From Rugamonas sp. A1-17 (GTDB lineage Bacteria; Pseudomonadota; Gammaproteobacteria; Burkholderiales; Burkholderiaceae_D): a DNA stretch of 64,000 bases. The notes beneath the pieces are model-generated. The model searched no databases, was not told where the DNA came from, and saw nothing but the letters and a program-made list of their open reading frames with translations. The stretch covers positions 620,001 to 684,000 of the forward strand of contig JAJLPB010000002.1 in assembly GCA_025548565.1 (NCBI GenBank). The letters run 5' to 3'. Below, in pieces: positions 29,887-38,487 of this stretch. Position 1 is the stretch's first letter, and each line of letters opens with the position of its first letter. The translations under genes were made by a program, and so were the position numbers.

Positions 29887-30798
29887 ATGTCTATCCTACC
29901 TGCTCTCGGCACCCGCGCTTTGCCGTCGTCCCTCTACGGCGCCAATCCACACAACGACGGCAAGACGGCGGCGACCAACGCCGCCAAGCCGGTGAAAGCG
30001 CTGGATTCCTCGCCCACTTCCCTGTCCACCGACAGCCTGGAAAAGCACGTGGCGTCGGTCGGCAACTCCACCGTCGATTTCGCGCAGGACTTCCTGAGCA
30101 GCTTTGCCAAGTCGCTGTTCGGCGACTCGGGCAAGGATGCGACCATCAGCTTCGACTCGGCCAGCCTGGATACCAGCTCCACCTTCGCCATCGGCGCGCA
30201 GCACACCTCGGGCCCGAACGGCAGCAGCGACGCCGCCGCCTTCGACCTGACCGACAGCTCGCACTTCATCGGCAAAGGCACGATCACCACCGCCGACGGC
30301 CGCAAGTTCGACTTCCAGGTCGAAGTGCAGTACAACGCGGAACTGAGCGGCGCCGCCAGCCAGGACACGACCACCAACAGCGACACCACCGCCAAGCGTC
30401 CGGTGGCCAGCAACGGCGCCAGCGCCGACAACCTGCCGACGGTGCAGGTGCCGAACATCGACTTCCCAGGCACCCTGGCCGACCTGTTCAAACTGATCGG
30501 CCGCGACCTGCAATCGGCGCTGTCGACCGGCGACAGCGCGCCCGCCAAGACCAGCGACGGCATCGACCGCAACACGCTGCGCAACCTGTCGCTGCGCCTG
30601 CTCAACCTGGTCGACAGCAAGGACACCCACACCTACAGCGCGCCGGCCGCCGCCGACAAGGTCAAATCGGCAGCCGACGCCTACGGCGCGCAAGCCCCGC
30701 AGGAACCCATCAAGGCCGGCCCCGCGGCCGTGAGCGCAACGCCAGCGCCGGCGGAAGATCCCATCTCGCTCGCTCCCGTCAAAGACGCCAACAGCTAA
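29887..30798 (+). CDS. Hypothetical protein, 303 aa
   Basis: Not recognised with confidence. Residues 1-50 are Ala/Ser/Lys-rich and probably disordered. A beta-rich middle (about 85-165, including FIGKGTITTADGRKFDFQVEV) resembles a small beta-sheet domain. A helical segment (about 190-240, PNIDFPGTLADLFKLIGRDL) and an Ala/Pro-rich tail follow. No signal peptide and no cysteine. The start ATG 29887 was chosen because upstream frame extension would overlap the preceding gene. The composition (Ser/Thr/Ala/Asp) fits an exported or structural protein but no role is claimed. Confidence 0.7.
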   Translation: MSILPALGTRALPSSLYGANPHNDGKTAATNAAKPVKALDSSPTSLSTDSLEKHVASVGNSTVDFAQDFLSSFAKSLFGDSGKDATISFDSASLDTSSTFAIGAQHTSGPNGSSDAAAFDLTDSSHFIGKGTITTADGRKFDFQVEVQYNAELSGAASQDTTTNSDTTAKRPVASNGASADNLPTVQVPNIDFPGTLADLFKLIGRDLQSALSTGDSAPAKTSDGIDRNTLRNLSLRLLNLVDSKDTHTYSAPAAADKVKSAADAYGAQAPQEPIKAGPAAVSATPAPAEDPISLAPVKDANS

Positions 30799-30829
30799 GC
30801 GCCAAGTATAATAAGCGCCTCAACACCGA

Positions 30830-30867
30830 AACGCCGGCAGGGATGAACATCATCCCCGGCGTTTTTT
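30830..30867 (+). terminator. Rho-independent terminator
   Basis: AACGCCGG (30830-30837) pairs with CCGGCGTT (30856-30863). An inner GGATG/CATCC stem lies between them, and the hairpin is followed by a run of six T. It lies 32 bases after the stop of the 303-residue gene. Because it starts before the following methyltransferase, an alternative start for that gene at 30843 falls inside the hairpin and is unlikely. Confidence 0.85.
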
Positions 30868-30911
30868 GTGCTTGTCCATTCCGCTTATTACACCTACCGA
30901 TTGCCCCGAAC

Positions 30912-32081
30912 ATGTCCGCACACACCACCGCCTCCCCTACGCCGCAGCAGATCCACTGGGAGGAGAACGGCGTGCAGTGCGCCGCGCGCTGGCGCTCCGA
31001 AGCCGGCATGCCTCCGCCGAAACGCGTCGTCATCGCCGACGACCGCACCAACGCGGACGTGGCCTACCGCCTGGCCTGCGAGGGCACCGCCCTGCTGTGG
31101 CGCGGCGACTTCCAGAACGCACGCCAGCTGCTGCAGGCCCTCGCGCGCCGCGCGGACCACAAGGGCAAGCCATCGAAGAAGGCCAAGCCGGCCAAGACTC
31201 CGGCCACGCCGACCGAAGCATTCCACCTGCATCGCCAGGCGCAATCGCAGCGGGCGCGCACGCTGGCCATGCTGCTCATTCCCTTCGAAGCCGGCTACGC
31301 CATCCCGCTGCGCCGCGCGCCGGACGTGCAACTGGCCTGCAACGAAGCCTATGGCCGCTTCGAGGAACCGTTCGTGGCCTCACTGCGCGAGCTGCTGGGC
31401 GTGATCGGCGCGCACGAATGGCGCCGCACCGGGGTCGAGATCCCGGCGCTGGACGCGCGCATCCACCCGCACTACGGCGTGTTCTCGCCGGTGCGCGGCG
31501 AATATGTGGACCTGGTGGCGAATACGCCGATGCCGGCCGGCGTCAAGCTGGCCTACGATATCGGCGCCGGCACCGGCGTGCTGTCGGCGGTGCTGGCCAA
31601 GCGCGGCGTGGCGCGCGTCATCGCCACCGACCAGGACCAACGCGCGCTGAGCTGCGCGCGCGAAAACCTGGCGCGCCTGGATCTGGACGGCCCGGTCGAG
31701 CTGCTGGAAGCGGACCTGTTCCCGGAAGGCCGGGCGCCGCTGGTGGTGTGTAATCCGCCGTGGGTGCCGGCGCGTCCGAGTTCGCCGATCGAGTACGCGG
31801 TCTACGATCCGGACAGCCGCATGCTGCGCGGCTTCCTGGCCGGCCTGTCGACGCACCTGACGCCGGGCGGCGAAGGCTGGCTAATTCTGTCGGACCTGGC
31901 CGAGCACCTTGGCCTGCGTCCGCGCGAACAACTGATGGAATGGATCGCCGCGGCCGGCCTGAAAGTCATCGACCGCCACGACGTGCGCCCCACCCACCCG
32001 CGCGCCGCCGACGCCACCGACCCGCTGCACGCCGCCCGCGCCGCCGAAGTCACCTCGCTGTGGCGTCTGGCCGCCGCGTAA
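30912..32081 (+). CDS. Class I SAM-dependent methyltransferase, PrmC/HemK-like core
   Basis: 389 residues. The catalytic core is C-terminal: SAM motif YDIGAGTGVLSAVLA near 216, an acidic motif (ATDQDQRAL) near 240 and the NPPW tetrad in VCNPPWVPARP near 280, which resembles the NPPY of glutamine/adenine N-methyltransferases. The N-terminal 140 residues are helical and basic and may bind RNA or protein. The target is unknown. The start is ATG 30912, just after a terminator. Confidence 0.85.
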   Translation: MSAHTTASPTPQQIHWEENGVQCAARWRSEAGMPPPKRVVIADDRTNADVAYRLACEGTALLWRGDFQNARQLLQALARRADHKGKPSKKAKPAKTPATPTEAFHLHRQAQSQRARTLAMLLIPFEAGYAIPLRRAPDVQLACNEAYGRFEEPFVASLRELLGVIGAHEWRRTGVEIPALDARIHPHYGVFSPVRGEYVDLVANTPMPAGVKLAYDIGAGTGVLSAVLAKRGVARVIATDQDQRALSCARENLARLDLDGPVELLEADLFPEGRAPLVVCNPPWVPARPSSPIEYAVYDPDSRMLRGFLAGLSTHLTPGGEGWLILSDLAEHLGLRPREQLMEWIAAAGLKVIDRHDVRPTHPRAADATDPLHAARAAEVTSLWRLAAA

Positions 32082-32156
32082 CACACACCTATCGAAAAAG
32101 GCAAGATTTGCAGTTCTGATATCCTCGCTTGAATCACCTTTCGTGGAGGATCTCCC

Positions 32157-32750
32157 ATGTTCAAGCGATTATTCGGGCTGTTGTCACCTACGCCGGCGGC
32201 GCCCATTCGGCCGCCCGTCGACCTGTTGAGCGATGAGGAATATGCGCGCTATAAGGCCGGCGCCTCAGGGCTCACGCGCCTGATCACGCGCCACCTCGGC
32301 GAACAGGAAAGCGAACGGCTGGTGCGCCATGTGGAAGCGAAGTACGACGCCACGGGACCAACCAGCATCGACGAGATCCGCTGGCTGTTTTACGACGCCA
32401 TGCTGGACGACGACGGCCAGCAGCGCGGCCAGTGGTTCATGCTGCAGGTGGACTGGAAAGCCAGCGAGGAAGTCGCCTGGCAGATGCAGGAAATGCTGGC
32501 GGCGCGTGGCATCGAACCCGTGTGGCAGTGGAATCACGAAGGCAAGACCGTCATGCAAGGGCTGCGCGACCTGTCGCGCTGGCTGGCGCCACGGCCTTTG
32601 TCGCTGCTGATAGTGGACTACGAATCGGATTCCTACTATGCGCTCATCATGGAAAACGCCCTGGTCGAGGAGACGATTGCCCTGGCGCGGGATGCGGGCG
32701 TGAAGATCCTGAGCTTCGAGGACTTCGCGGCCACACAAGACGAGGAATAA
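32157..32750 (+). CDS. Hypothetical protein, 197 aa, DUF6630-like
   Basis: A cytosolic, acidic alpha/beta protein. GGAGGA-type ribosome binding site precedes ATG 32157. The C-terminal half (LSLLIVDYESDSYYALIMEN around 150-169) has the YESDSYY block that reminds me of DUF6630 proteins; this is a tentative call made from memory. No catalytic motif is evident. Confidence 0.65.
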   Translation: MFKRLFGLLSPTPAAPIRPPVDLLSDEEYARYKAGASGLTRLITRHLGEQESERLVRHVEAKYDATGPTSIDEIRWLFYDAMLDDDGQQRGQWFMLQVDWKASEEVAWQMQEMLAARGIEPVWQWNHEGKTVMQGLRDLSRWLAPRPLSLLIVDYESDSYYALIMENALVEETIALARDAGVKILSFEDFAATQDEE

Positions 32751-32813
32751 TGCGACAAACATAAGCGCCACTTAAAAAATTCACCAAAATATAAGCGACT
32801 CTTATTTTGACCC

Positions 32814-32842
32814 TTGCGGAACGCAAAAGGTCTATGTATAAT
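32814..32842 (+). promoter_or_regulatory. Promoter of the initiator tRNA gene
   Basis: TTGCGG (32814-32819) and a consensus TATAAT (32837-32842) are separated by 17 bases and lie 12 bases before the tRNA 5' end. The following bases (TCGGGCCTC) include a GC-rich discriminator, typical of stringently controlled stable-RNA promoters. Confidence 0.75.
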
Positions 32843-32854
32843 TCGGGCCTCAGA

Positions 32855-32931
32855 CGCGGGGTGGAGCAGTCTGGCAGCTCGTCGGGCTCATAACCCGAAG
32901 GTCACAGGTTCAAATCCTGTCCCCGCAACCA
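32855..32931 (+). tRNA. Initiator tRNA-fMet (CAT)
   Basis: 77-nt cloverleaf with encoded CCA. The anticodon CAT lies in GGGCTCATAACCC. Two initiator hallmarks are visible: an unpaired C1-A72 end (CGCGGGG against CCCCGCA) and three consecutive G-C pairs in the anticodon stem (GGG/CCC). Both distinguish it from elongator tRNA-Met. Confidence 0.96.
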
Positions 32932-32939
32932 GATTCGAT

Positions 32940-32977
32940 AAGCCGTTGATTTCTTTCAGGAATCAACGGCTTTTTCT
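32940..32977 (+). terminator. Terminator of the tRNA-fMet gene
   Basis: A 12-bp perfect stem (AAGCCGTTGATT with AATCAACGGCTT) and a T-rich tail begin 9 bases after the tRNA, a textbook intrinsic terminator. Confidence 0.9.
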
Positions 32978-33040
32978 ATTTTTGGCTTGCCTTTGCCATT
33001 CTCGCGTATCTACAATGTAAGTACACTACCGGGGACGAAT

Positions 33041-33274
33041 ATGCTGGTCGAGATACAAGAATGGGGCGATAGCGCTGCCGTACGCATACCCGCTGCGGCG
33101 TTGAAAGAAGCTGGCCTCCAAATCGGACAAAAGCTGGACCTGCAAGCCGCTGCCGGACAATTGCTACTGGCGCCAGCAGCCGAAAGCCTGGAAGACCTGG
33201 TCGCTCGCATCACACCTGAAAATCGTCATGCCCCTCTGCTGGACGATCTCTCCGTCGGCAGCGAGGAGTGGTAA
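33041..33274 (+). CDS. mazE: MazE-type antitoxin (AbrB/SpoVT fold)
   Basis: 77 residues. The N-terminal half (IQEWGDSAAVRIPAAALKEA) is the swapped-hairpin AbrB/MazE DNA-binding fold with the conserved WGDSAAVRIP-like motif. The C-terminal half is acidic and probably disordered until it wraps the toxin. It overlaps mazF by seven bases (33268-33274), the usual toxin-antitoxin order with antitoxin first. GGGGA precedes the ATG. MazE alone and with MazF normally represses its own promoter. Confidence 0.9.
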   Translation: MLVEIQEWGDSAAVRIPAAALKEAGLQIGQKLDLQAAAGQLLLAPAAESLEDLVARITPENRHAPLLDDLSVGSEEW

Positions 33275-33615
33275 CGACCGCCTACGTTCCAGATCGCGGA
33301 GACGTCGTGTGGCTCGACTTTACTCCGCAAGCCGGGCATGAGCAGGCCGGCCGCCGACCTGCCTTGATACTTTCCGTGGCCGGGTACAACGCCGCATCCG
33401 GCTTGGCTATCTGCTGCCCAGTCACCAACCAGGTCAAGGGCTATCCGTTTGAAGTGCCGGTGGTGGCCGCGCTCAATCACCAATTAACGGGCGTTGTTTT
33501 GGCCGACCACGTCCGCTCGGTCGATTGGAGAGCACGCAAAGCCCGCAAGTTCGCCGAGGTGACTCCGCAATGTGTCCACGATGTCAGCACCCGCATTAAA
33601 CTGCTCCTTCCTTGA
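33268..33615 (+). CDS. mazF: MazF/PemK-family endoribonuclease toxin
   Basis: 115 residues. GDVVWLDFTPQAGHEQAGRRPALILS (11-36) is the classical MazF beginning with the catalytic Arg in the GRRPALI segment. CPVTNQVKGYPFEV and the VLADHVRSVDW segment follow. Chromosomal MazF cuts single-stranded RNA at a short recognition sequence. The start is a GTG inside the 3' end of mazE. No other mobile element is adjacent; the pair sits directly behind the initiator tRNA gene. Confidence 0.93.
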   Translation: MVTTAYVPDRGDVVWLDFTPQAGHEQAGRRPALILSVAGYNAASGLAICCPVTNQVKGYPFEVPVVAALNHQLTGVVLADHVRSVDWRARKARKFAEVTPQCVHDVSTRIKLLLP

Positions 33616-33675
33616 TATACCCAACCTTCCATAAAACTGTCACAATCGCGTTTTCAGTCTGCCAAGGAGGCGCGT

Positions 33676-35340
33676 GTGAAGGATCAGGTCCAGTTATCAG
33701 CACAAAATGAGCAGGATGCTCCCGCCAATCCATCGCGCCGCCGCATCTTCCAGGCCGCTGCCGCCACCGGCATGGCCGCCTCCCTGCCCGCGCTGAGCGA
33801 GGCCGCCACCGCCACGCCGGCCGCCGTCAAAGGTTCGCTGGACGCCAAGCTGAAAGCCCACGTCAAGAACGTGGTCGTGATCTACCTGGAAAACCGCAGC
33901 TTCAACAACCTGTTCGCCAACTTCCCCGGCACCGCCGCGCCGCTGTCGGCCGCCACCGCCGCCGCCTGCCAGCAGCGCGACCGCGACGGCTCCGTACTGC
34001 CGGCGCTGCCGAAAGTCTGGGGCGGCATGGTGCCCAACCCCCAGGACATCGGCGGCAAAAAATACGCGCTCAAGGAAGACGACATCAAGGGCCTGCCGAA
34101 CGGTCCGTTCAAACTGGTCGACGCCGAAGGCAAGCCGCTGCCCGAAGCGGTGATCACGCGCGACCTGTGGCACCTGTTCTACCAGAACCAGATGCAGATC
34201 AACGGCGGCAAGAACGACGGCTTCGCAGCCTGGGGCAACACCGGCGGCATGGTCATGGGCTACTACGGCGAGACCAGCAAGAACCTCGGCCTGTGGAAGA
34301 TCGCCGAGCAGTACACGCTGTGCGATAACTTCTTCATGGCGGCCTTCGGCGGCTCCTATCTGAACCACCAGTTCCTGATCAGCGGCCGCACGCCCGAATA
34401 CTTCAACGCCAAGGACACCGCCGCCAAGAAGAAGATCGCGGTGCTGGACGACGGCCCGACCGGCATGCGCCTGTCCGTGACCAAGGACAGCCCTGCGTCG
34501 GCGATGGACGGCATGCCGGTCTACGTCAACAACGGCGCCATCACGCCGGACGGCTACGCGGTCAACACCATGGCCCCGCCCTACCAGCCCAGCTACATCC
34601 GCCCTGCCTTCGACGGCGATCCGCTGCTGGCCGATCCGAACGACGCCGGCACGCTGCCGCCACAAAGCTATGAGACCATCGGCGACCTGCTGTCGGCCAA
34701 AAAGGTCAGCTGGGCGTGGTACGGCGGCGCGTGGCAGGCCGCGCTCGACGCGCGCGGCGGCGGCGAGAAGCCGAACTTCCAGTACCACCACCAGCCGTTC
34801 AACTACTTCAAGCAGTTCGCGCCCGGCACCGCCGCGCGCGCCGAGCACCTGCGCGACGGCGGCCTTGGCGACAGCCCGATCTCGAACAAATTCCTGGCCG
34901 ATGTCGTCGCCGGCAAGCTGCCCGCCGTGACCTTCTACAAACCCCAGGGGAACCTGAACCTGCACGCCGGTTACTCGGACGTGGAATCCGGCGACGCCCA
35001 CATCGCCAACGTGATCGAGCACCTGAAGAAGTCCCCTCAATGGAAGAACATGGTCGTCGTGGTCACCTTCGATGAGAACGGCGGCTGGTGGGATAACGTG
35101 GCGCCGCCCAAGGGCGACCGCTGGGGTCCGGGCTCGCGCGTGCCGGCCATCGTCATTTCGCCGTATGCGAAAAAGGGCCAGGTCGACCACACCTTCTACG
35201 ACACCACCTCGATCCTGCGCTTCATCACCCGCCTGCATGGTCTGCCGCAGCTGGAAGGCATCAAGATGCGCAACGAAGCCTTCGCGGCCCGCAACGCGCT
35301 GCCGCCGGGCGACCTGACGGCCACGCTGAGCTTCCGCTAA
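33676..35340 (+). CDS. Tat-exported acid phosphatase / phospholipase C-family phosphoesterase
   Basis: 554 residues of the PF04185 phosphoesterase family. The twin-arginine signal (SRRRIFQAAAATGMAA, residues 20-35) directs export in folded form. VVVIYLENRSFNNLF (around 72) is the metal-binding entry motif and FDENGGWWDNVAPP (around 463) the C-terminal active-site motif. Relatives include AcpA acid phosphatase and phospholipases C. GTG start at 33676, with AAGGAGG five bases upstream. Substrate (phosphoester or lipid) is not settled by sequence. Confidence 0.88.
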   Translation: MKDQVQLSAQNEQDAPANPSRRRIFQAAAATGMAASLPALSEAATATPAAVKGSLDAKLKAHVKNVVVIYLENRSFNNLFANFPGTAAPLSAATAAACQQRDRDGSVLPALPKVWGGMVPNPQDIGGKKYALKEDDIKGLPNGPFKLVDAEGKPLPEAVITRDLWHLFYQNQMQINGGKNDGFAAWGNTGGMVMGYYGETSKNLGLWKIAEQYTLCDNFFMAAFGGSYLNHQFLISGRTPEYFNAKDTAAKKKIAVLDDGPTGMRLSVTKDSPASAMDGMPVYVNNGAITPDGYAVNTMAPPYQPSYIRPAFDGDPLLADPNDAGTLPPQSYETIGDLLSAKKVSWAWYGGAWQAALDARGGGEKPNFQYHHQPFNYFKQFAPGTAARAEHLRDGGLGDSPISNKFLADVVAGKLPAVTFYKPQGNLNLHAGYSDVESGDAHIANVIEHLKKSPQWKNMVVVVTFDENGGWWDNVAPPKGDRWGPGSRVPAIVISPYAKKGQVDHTFYDTTSILRFITRLHGLPQLEGIKMRNEAFAARNALPPGDLTATLSFR

Positions 35341-35402
35341 GCTTCCGACGAGTTAGTGCGGGCGGTAGCACCTCTGTGTTACAATCCGCGACTTACTTAC
35401 TG

Positions 35403-35430
35403 AGCCCGACTGCTGCAGCCGGGCTTTTGT
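35403..35430 (+). terminator. Terminator after the phosphoesterase gene
   Basis: AGCCCG (35403-35408) pairs with CGGGCT (35420-35425), followed by TTTGTTTT. It lies about 60 bases after the stop codon. A TACAAT at 35380-35385 upstream could be a -10 box for a very short transcript; that is a weaker reading. Confidence 0.7.
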
Positions 35431-35476
35431 TTTGAGCGGCGCATTTTCACCGGCGCCGTGGGCACGAGATTTAAGA

Positions 35477-35701
35477 ATGAGAGATAAAAAAGACAACGCC
35501 ACGTTCGACCTGCCCGGCTTCAGCCCGGCCGCGCCGCTCGAACCGGAAGCGAAGCGCCCGCCGGCGCCGCGCGGCAAGCGTTCCGCACTCAAGCAGGTGC
35601 AGCTCGAACTGCTCGAGCCGACCGACACCACCGGCCTGCCGGTCTGGGTGCGCGACGAAAACCTGGACCTCACCGGCTTGCCGGTGTGGGCGCCAAACTA
35701 A
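35477..35701 (+). CDS. Hypothetical protein, 74 aa
   Basis: Unrecognised, Pro-rich small protein. Residues 50-74 hold two nearly identical segments (TTGLPVWVRDENLD and LTGLPVWAPN), an internal TGLPVW repeat. The N-terminus is polar and basic. It is likely a short linker-like or binding-motif protein; no function can be inferred. ATG 35477 was preferred over a longer upstream start because family-like composition begins there. Confidence 0.5.
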   Translation: MRDKKDNATFDLPGFSPAAPLEPEAKRPPAPRGKRSALKQVQLELLEPTDTTGLPVWVRDENLDLTGLPVWAPN

Positions 35702-35775
35702 TACCAACCCCGATATCACAGCGTCAGCGAGCCTGTTAGACTGTGACCACGTCCTTTTTGAACAGGTCTGACACC

Positions 35776-37185
35776 ATGACATCCACCGCTTTTTCCAGCC
35801 TGCCGCTGGCCCAAACCCTGCTCGACAATCTCGATTCGCTCGGCTACAAGGAGATGACGACGATCCAGGCGCAAAGCCTGCCGTCGGTGCTGGAGGGGCG
35901 CGACCTGATCGCCCAGGCCAAGACCGGCAGCGGCAAGACCGCGGCCTTCGGCATCGGCATCCTGGCCAAGCTCAATCCCGCGTGGTTCGCCGTGCAGGCG
36001 CTGGTGCTGTGCCCTACCCGCGAACTGGCCGACCAGGTGGCCAATGAATTGCGCCGCCTGGCCCGCGCCACCGGCAACGTCAAGGTGCTGGTGCTGACCG
36101 GCGGCTCGCCGATGCGTCCGCAAATCGCCTCGCTGGAGCATGGCGCCCACATCGTGGTCGGCACGCCGGGCCGCGTGCGCGACCACCTGGGCCGCGGCAC
36201 GCTGGACCTGTCCAAGGTCGAGACGCTGGTGCTGGATGAGGCGGACCGCATGACCGACATGGGCTTCTACGACGAAATCGCCGGCATCGTCAGTGCCTGT
36301 CCGAAGCGCCGCCAGACCTTGCTGTTCTCGGCCACCTACCCGGACGACATCCGCCGCGCCACCGATTCCTTCCTGGCCGATCCGGTCGAAGTGACGGTCG
36401 AGGCACAGCACGACAACAGCCAGATCGAGCAGCTGTTCTTCGAGATCGGCTTCGACGAGCGCAACGCCGCCGTGGCGCGCCTGCTGGGCCACTACAAGCC
36501 GGTATCGGCCATCGCCTTCTGCAACACCAAGGTGCAGTGCCGCGAGCTGGTGGAAGAGCTGCAATCGAAAGGCTTCTCGGCGCTCGCGCTGTACGGCGAA
36601 TTGGAACAGCGCGAGCGCGACGAGATCCTGGTGCTATTCGCCAACCGCAGCTGCTCCGTGCTGGTGGCCACCGACGTCGCCGCGCGCGGCCTGGACATCC
36701 CGAACCTGGAAGCGGTGATCAACGTCGACGTGTCGAAGGACACCGAGGTGCACATCCACCGCGTGGGCCGCACCGGCCGTGGCGGCGAACAGGGCCTGGC
36801 CCTGTCGCTGTGCGCGCCGAACGAGAAGAAGTGGGTCAAGCTGATCGAGGAATACCAGAACGCGCCGGTCGAATGGTTCGACCTGAAATCGCTGGACGAA
36901 AACGACTATGGCGTCGATCCGGCGCCGATGATGACGCTGGTGATCTCGGGCGGCAAGAAGGACAAGCTGCGTCCGGGCGACCTGCTGGGCGCCCTGACCG
37001 GCGACGCCGGCCTCTCGAAGGAACAAGTCGGTAAGATCAACGTGTTCGAGTTCCAGACCTACGTGGCGATCGACCGCCGCGTGGCCTACGATGCCTTCGA
37101 GCGTCTCAGCAAGAACAACCCGCTGGGCGGCGACTTCGGCGCCATCAAAGGCCGCAACTTCAAGATGCGCTTCATCGAATCCTGA
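35776..37185 (+). CDS. dbpA: ATP-dependent RNA helicase DbpA
   Basis: 469 residues. The DEAD-box core has the Q-motif, AKTGSGKT (Walker A, around 50), PTRELA, VLDEAD near 153, SATYPDD, and the second RecA domain ending in HRVGRTGR. The C-terminal 80 residues form the DbpA RNA-binding domain that recognises hairpin 92 of 23S rRNA. DbpA acts in 50S ribosome assembly. ATG 35776 gives the family start; an upstream in-frame ATG adds 11 residues. Confidence 0.93.
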   Translation: MTSTAFSSLPLAQTLLDNLDSLGYKEMTTIQAQSLPSVLEGRDLIAQAKTGSGKTAAFGIGILAKLNPAWFAVQALVLCPTRELADQVANELRRLARATGNVKVLVLTGGSPMRPQIASLEHGAHIVVGTPGRVRDHLGRGTLDLSKVETLVLDEADRMTDMGFYDEIAGIVSACPKRRQTLLFSATYPDDIRRATDSFLADPVEVTVEAQHDNSQIEQLFFEIGFDERNAAVARLLGHYKPVSAIAFCNTKVQCRELVEELQSKGFSALALYGELEQRERDEILVLFANRSCSVLVATDVAARGLDIPNLEAVINVDVSKDTEVHIHRVGRTGRGGEQGLALSLCAPNEKKWVKLIEEYQNAPVEWFDLKSLDENDYGVDPAPMMTLVISGGKKDKLRPGDLLGALTGDAGLSKEQVGKINVFEFQTYVAIDRRVAYDAFERLSKNNPLGGDFGAIKGRNFKMRFIES

Positions 37186-37190
37186 CGCCC

Positions 37191-37218
37191 CGTCATTCCC
37201 GCGAAAGCGGGAATGACG
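37191..37218. repeat. REP-like palindrome with GAAA loop
   Basis: CGTCATTCCCGC and GCGGGAATGACG form a perfect 12-bp stem with a GAAA loop. It sits three bases after the dbpA stop codon and just before the convergent fsr stop. This inverted repeat is common in many proteobacterial genomes as a dispersed REP-type element; here it may also act as a transcription barrier. Only this copy is visible in the window. Confidence 0.75.
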
Positions 37219-37222
37219 TCGA

Positions 37223-38425
37223 CTAGCGCCGCTGCGGTATATGCGGCAGCAGCACCGTCAGGATGCCCAGCAGCGGCAGGAACGAACACAGTTTGTACAC
37301 ATAGGCGATGCCGGCCACGTCGGCGATATGCCCCATGGCGGCGGCGCCGATGCCGCTCACGCCGAACATCAATCCAAAGAATATCCCCGCGATCATGCCG
37401 ACCTTGCCAGGCATGAGCTCCTGCGCGAACACCACGATGGCGGAAAACGCCGACGAGATCACGAAGCCGATCACCACCGACAGCACGGCGGTCCAGAACA
37501 GGTCGACGTAAGGCAGCATCAGCGTGAACGGCGCCGCGCCGAGGATGGAGATCCAGATCACGCGCTTGCGGCCGATACGGTCGCCGATAGGCCCGCCCAT
37601 GAAGGTGCCCGCCGCCACCGCCGCCAGGAACAGGAACAGGTACAGCTGCGCCGACGATACCGACAGGCCGAATTTATCGATCAGGTAGAAGGTGTAGTAG
37701 CTGCTCAAGCTGGACATGTAGATGTACTTGGAGAAGACCAGCAGCGCCAGCACAACCAGCGCGCCATAAACGCGCCCCTTAGGTAAAGGCGATACGGCAT
37801 GCGAGGCGGCCTTGCGCGGCAGCCCGGCCAGGTGTGCGCTGTGCCAGCGGCCCACGTGCAGCAGCACCATGATCGCCGCAGCGACCAACAGCGCGAACCA
37901 GGCGATATTGCCCTGTCCACGGCCGATGATGACGGCGGCCGCCAGCAAAGGCCCGAGCGCCGAGCCGACATTGCCGCCCACCTGGAACAGCGATTGCGCA
38001 AAACCGAACCGCCCACCCGAGGCGATGCGCGCCACGCGCGAAGCCTCCGGGTGGAAGGTCGAGGAACCGACGCCGATCAGCGCGGACGCCACCAGCAAGG
38101 CCGGGAATGTGCCGGCGACGGACATCATCAGCACGCCGATCAGCGTGGCGACCATCCCCAACGGCAGCAGGAAGGGCATGGGACGGCGGTCGGTGTAAAG
38201 GCCTATCCACGGCTGCAGCAGCGAGGCGGTGCACTGGAAGGTCAACGTGATCAGGCCAACCTGCGTGAACGTCAGGCCGAACTGCGCCTTCAGCATCGGG
38301 TAGATCGACGGCAGCATGGCTTGCGTCAGGTCGTTCAACAGGTGGACCAGGGCGACCGCGCCGAGGATGGATATGACGGTGTCCCCGTGGGGACGGCTGG
38401 AGGAAGTGAGAGTGGATGTATTCAT
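37223..38425 (-). CDS. fsr: Fosmidomycin-resistance-type MFS exporter
   Basis: 400 residues, about twelve membrane segments. The N-terminal block HLLNDLTQAMLPSIYPML and the following LITLTFQCTASLLQPWIG closely follow Fsr of enteric bacteria, including the HPEASRVARIASGGR segment around 136. Fsr exports fosmidomycin and related phosphonates in E. coli; the natural substrate is unknown. The start at 38425 begins the family homology. Divergent from an AraC regulator 62 bases away. Confidence 0.9.
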   Translation of the reverse strand: MNTSTLTSSSRPHGDTVISILGAVALVHLLNDLTQAMLPSIYPMLKAQFGLTFTQVGLITLTFQCTASLLQPWIGLYTDRRPMPFLLPLGMVATLIGVLMMSVAGTFPALLVASALIGVGSSTFHPEASRVARIASGGRFGFAQSLFQVGGNVGSALGPLLAAAVIIGRGQGNIAWFALLVAAAIMVLLHVGRWHSAHLAGLPRKAASHAVSPLPKGRVYGALVVLALLVFSKYIYMSSLSSYYTFYLIDKFGLSVSSAQLYLFLFLAAVAAGTFMGGPIGDRIGRKRVIWISILGAAPFTLMLPYVDLFWTAVLSVVIGFVISSAFSAIVVFAQELMPGKVGMIAGIFFGLMFGVSGIGAAAMGHIADVAGIAYVYKLCSFLPLLGILTVLLPHIPQRR

Positions 38426-38487
38426 GCCTCCCAGTGTAATATGGCCGCAAACTCGATCTATTCCAACTTTCGTCGAATAAGTGACAT

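Noticed and set aside
30843..30911. An upstream ATG for the methyltransferase at 30843
   Set aside because: It falls inside the hairpin of a strong terminator; ATG 30912 is kept as the start.
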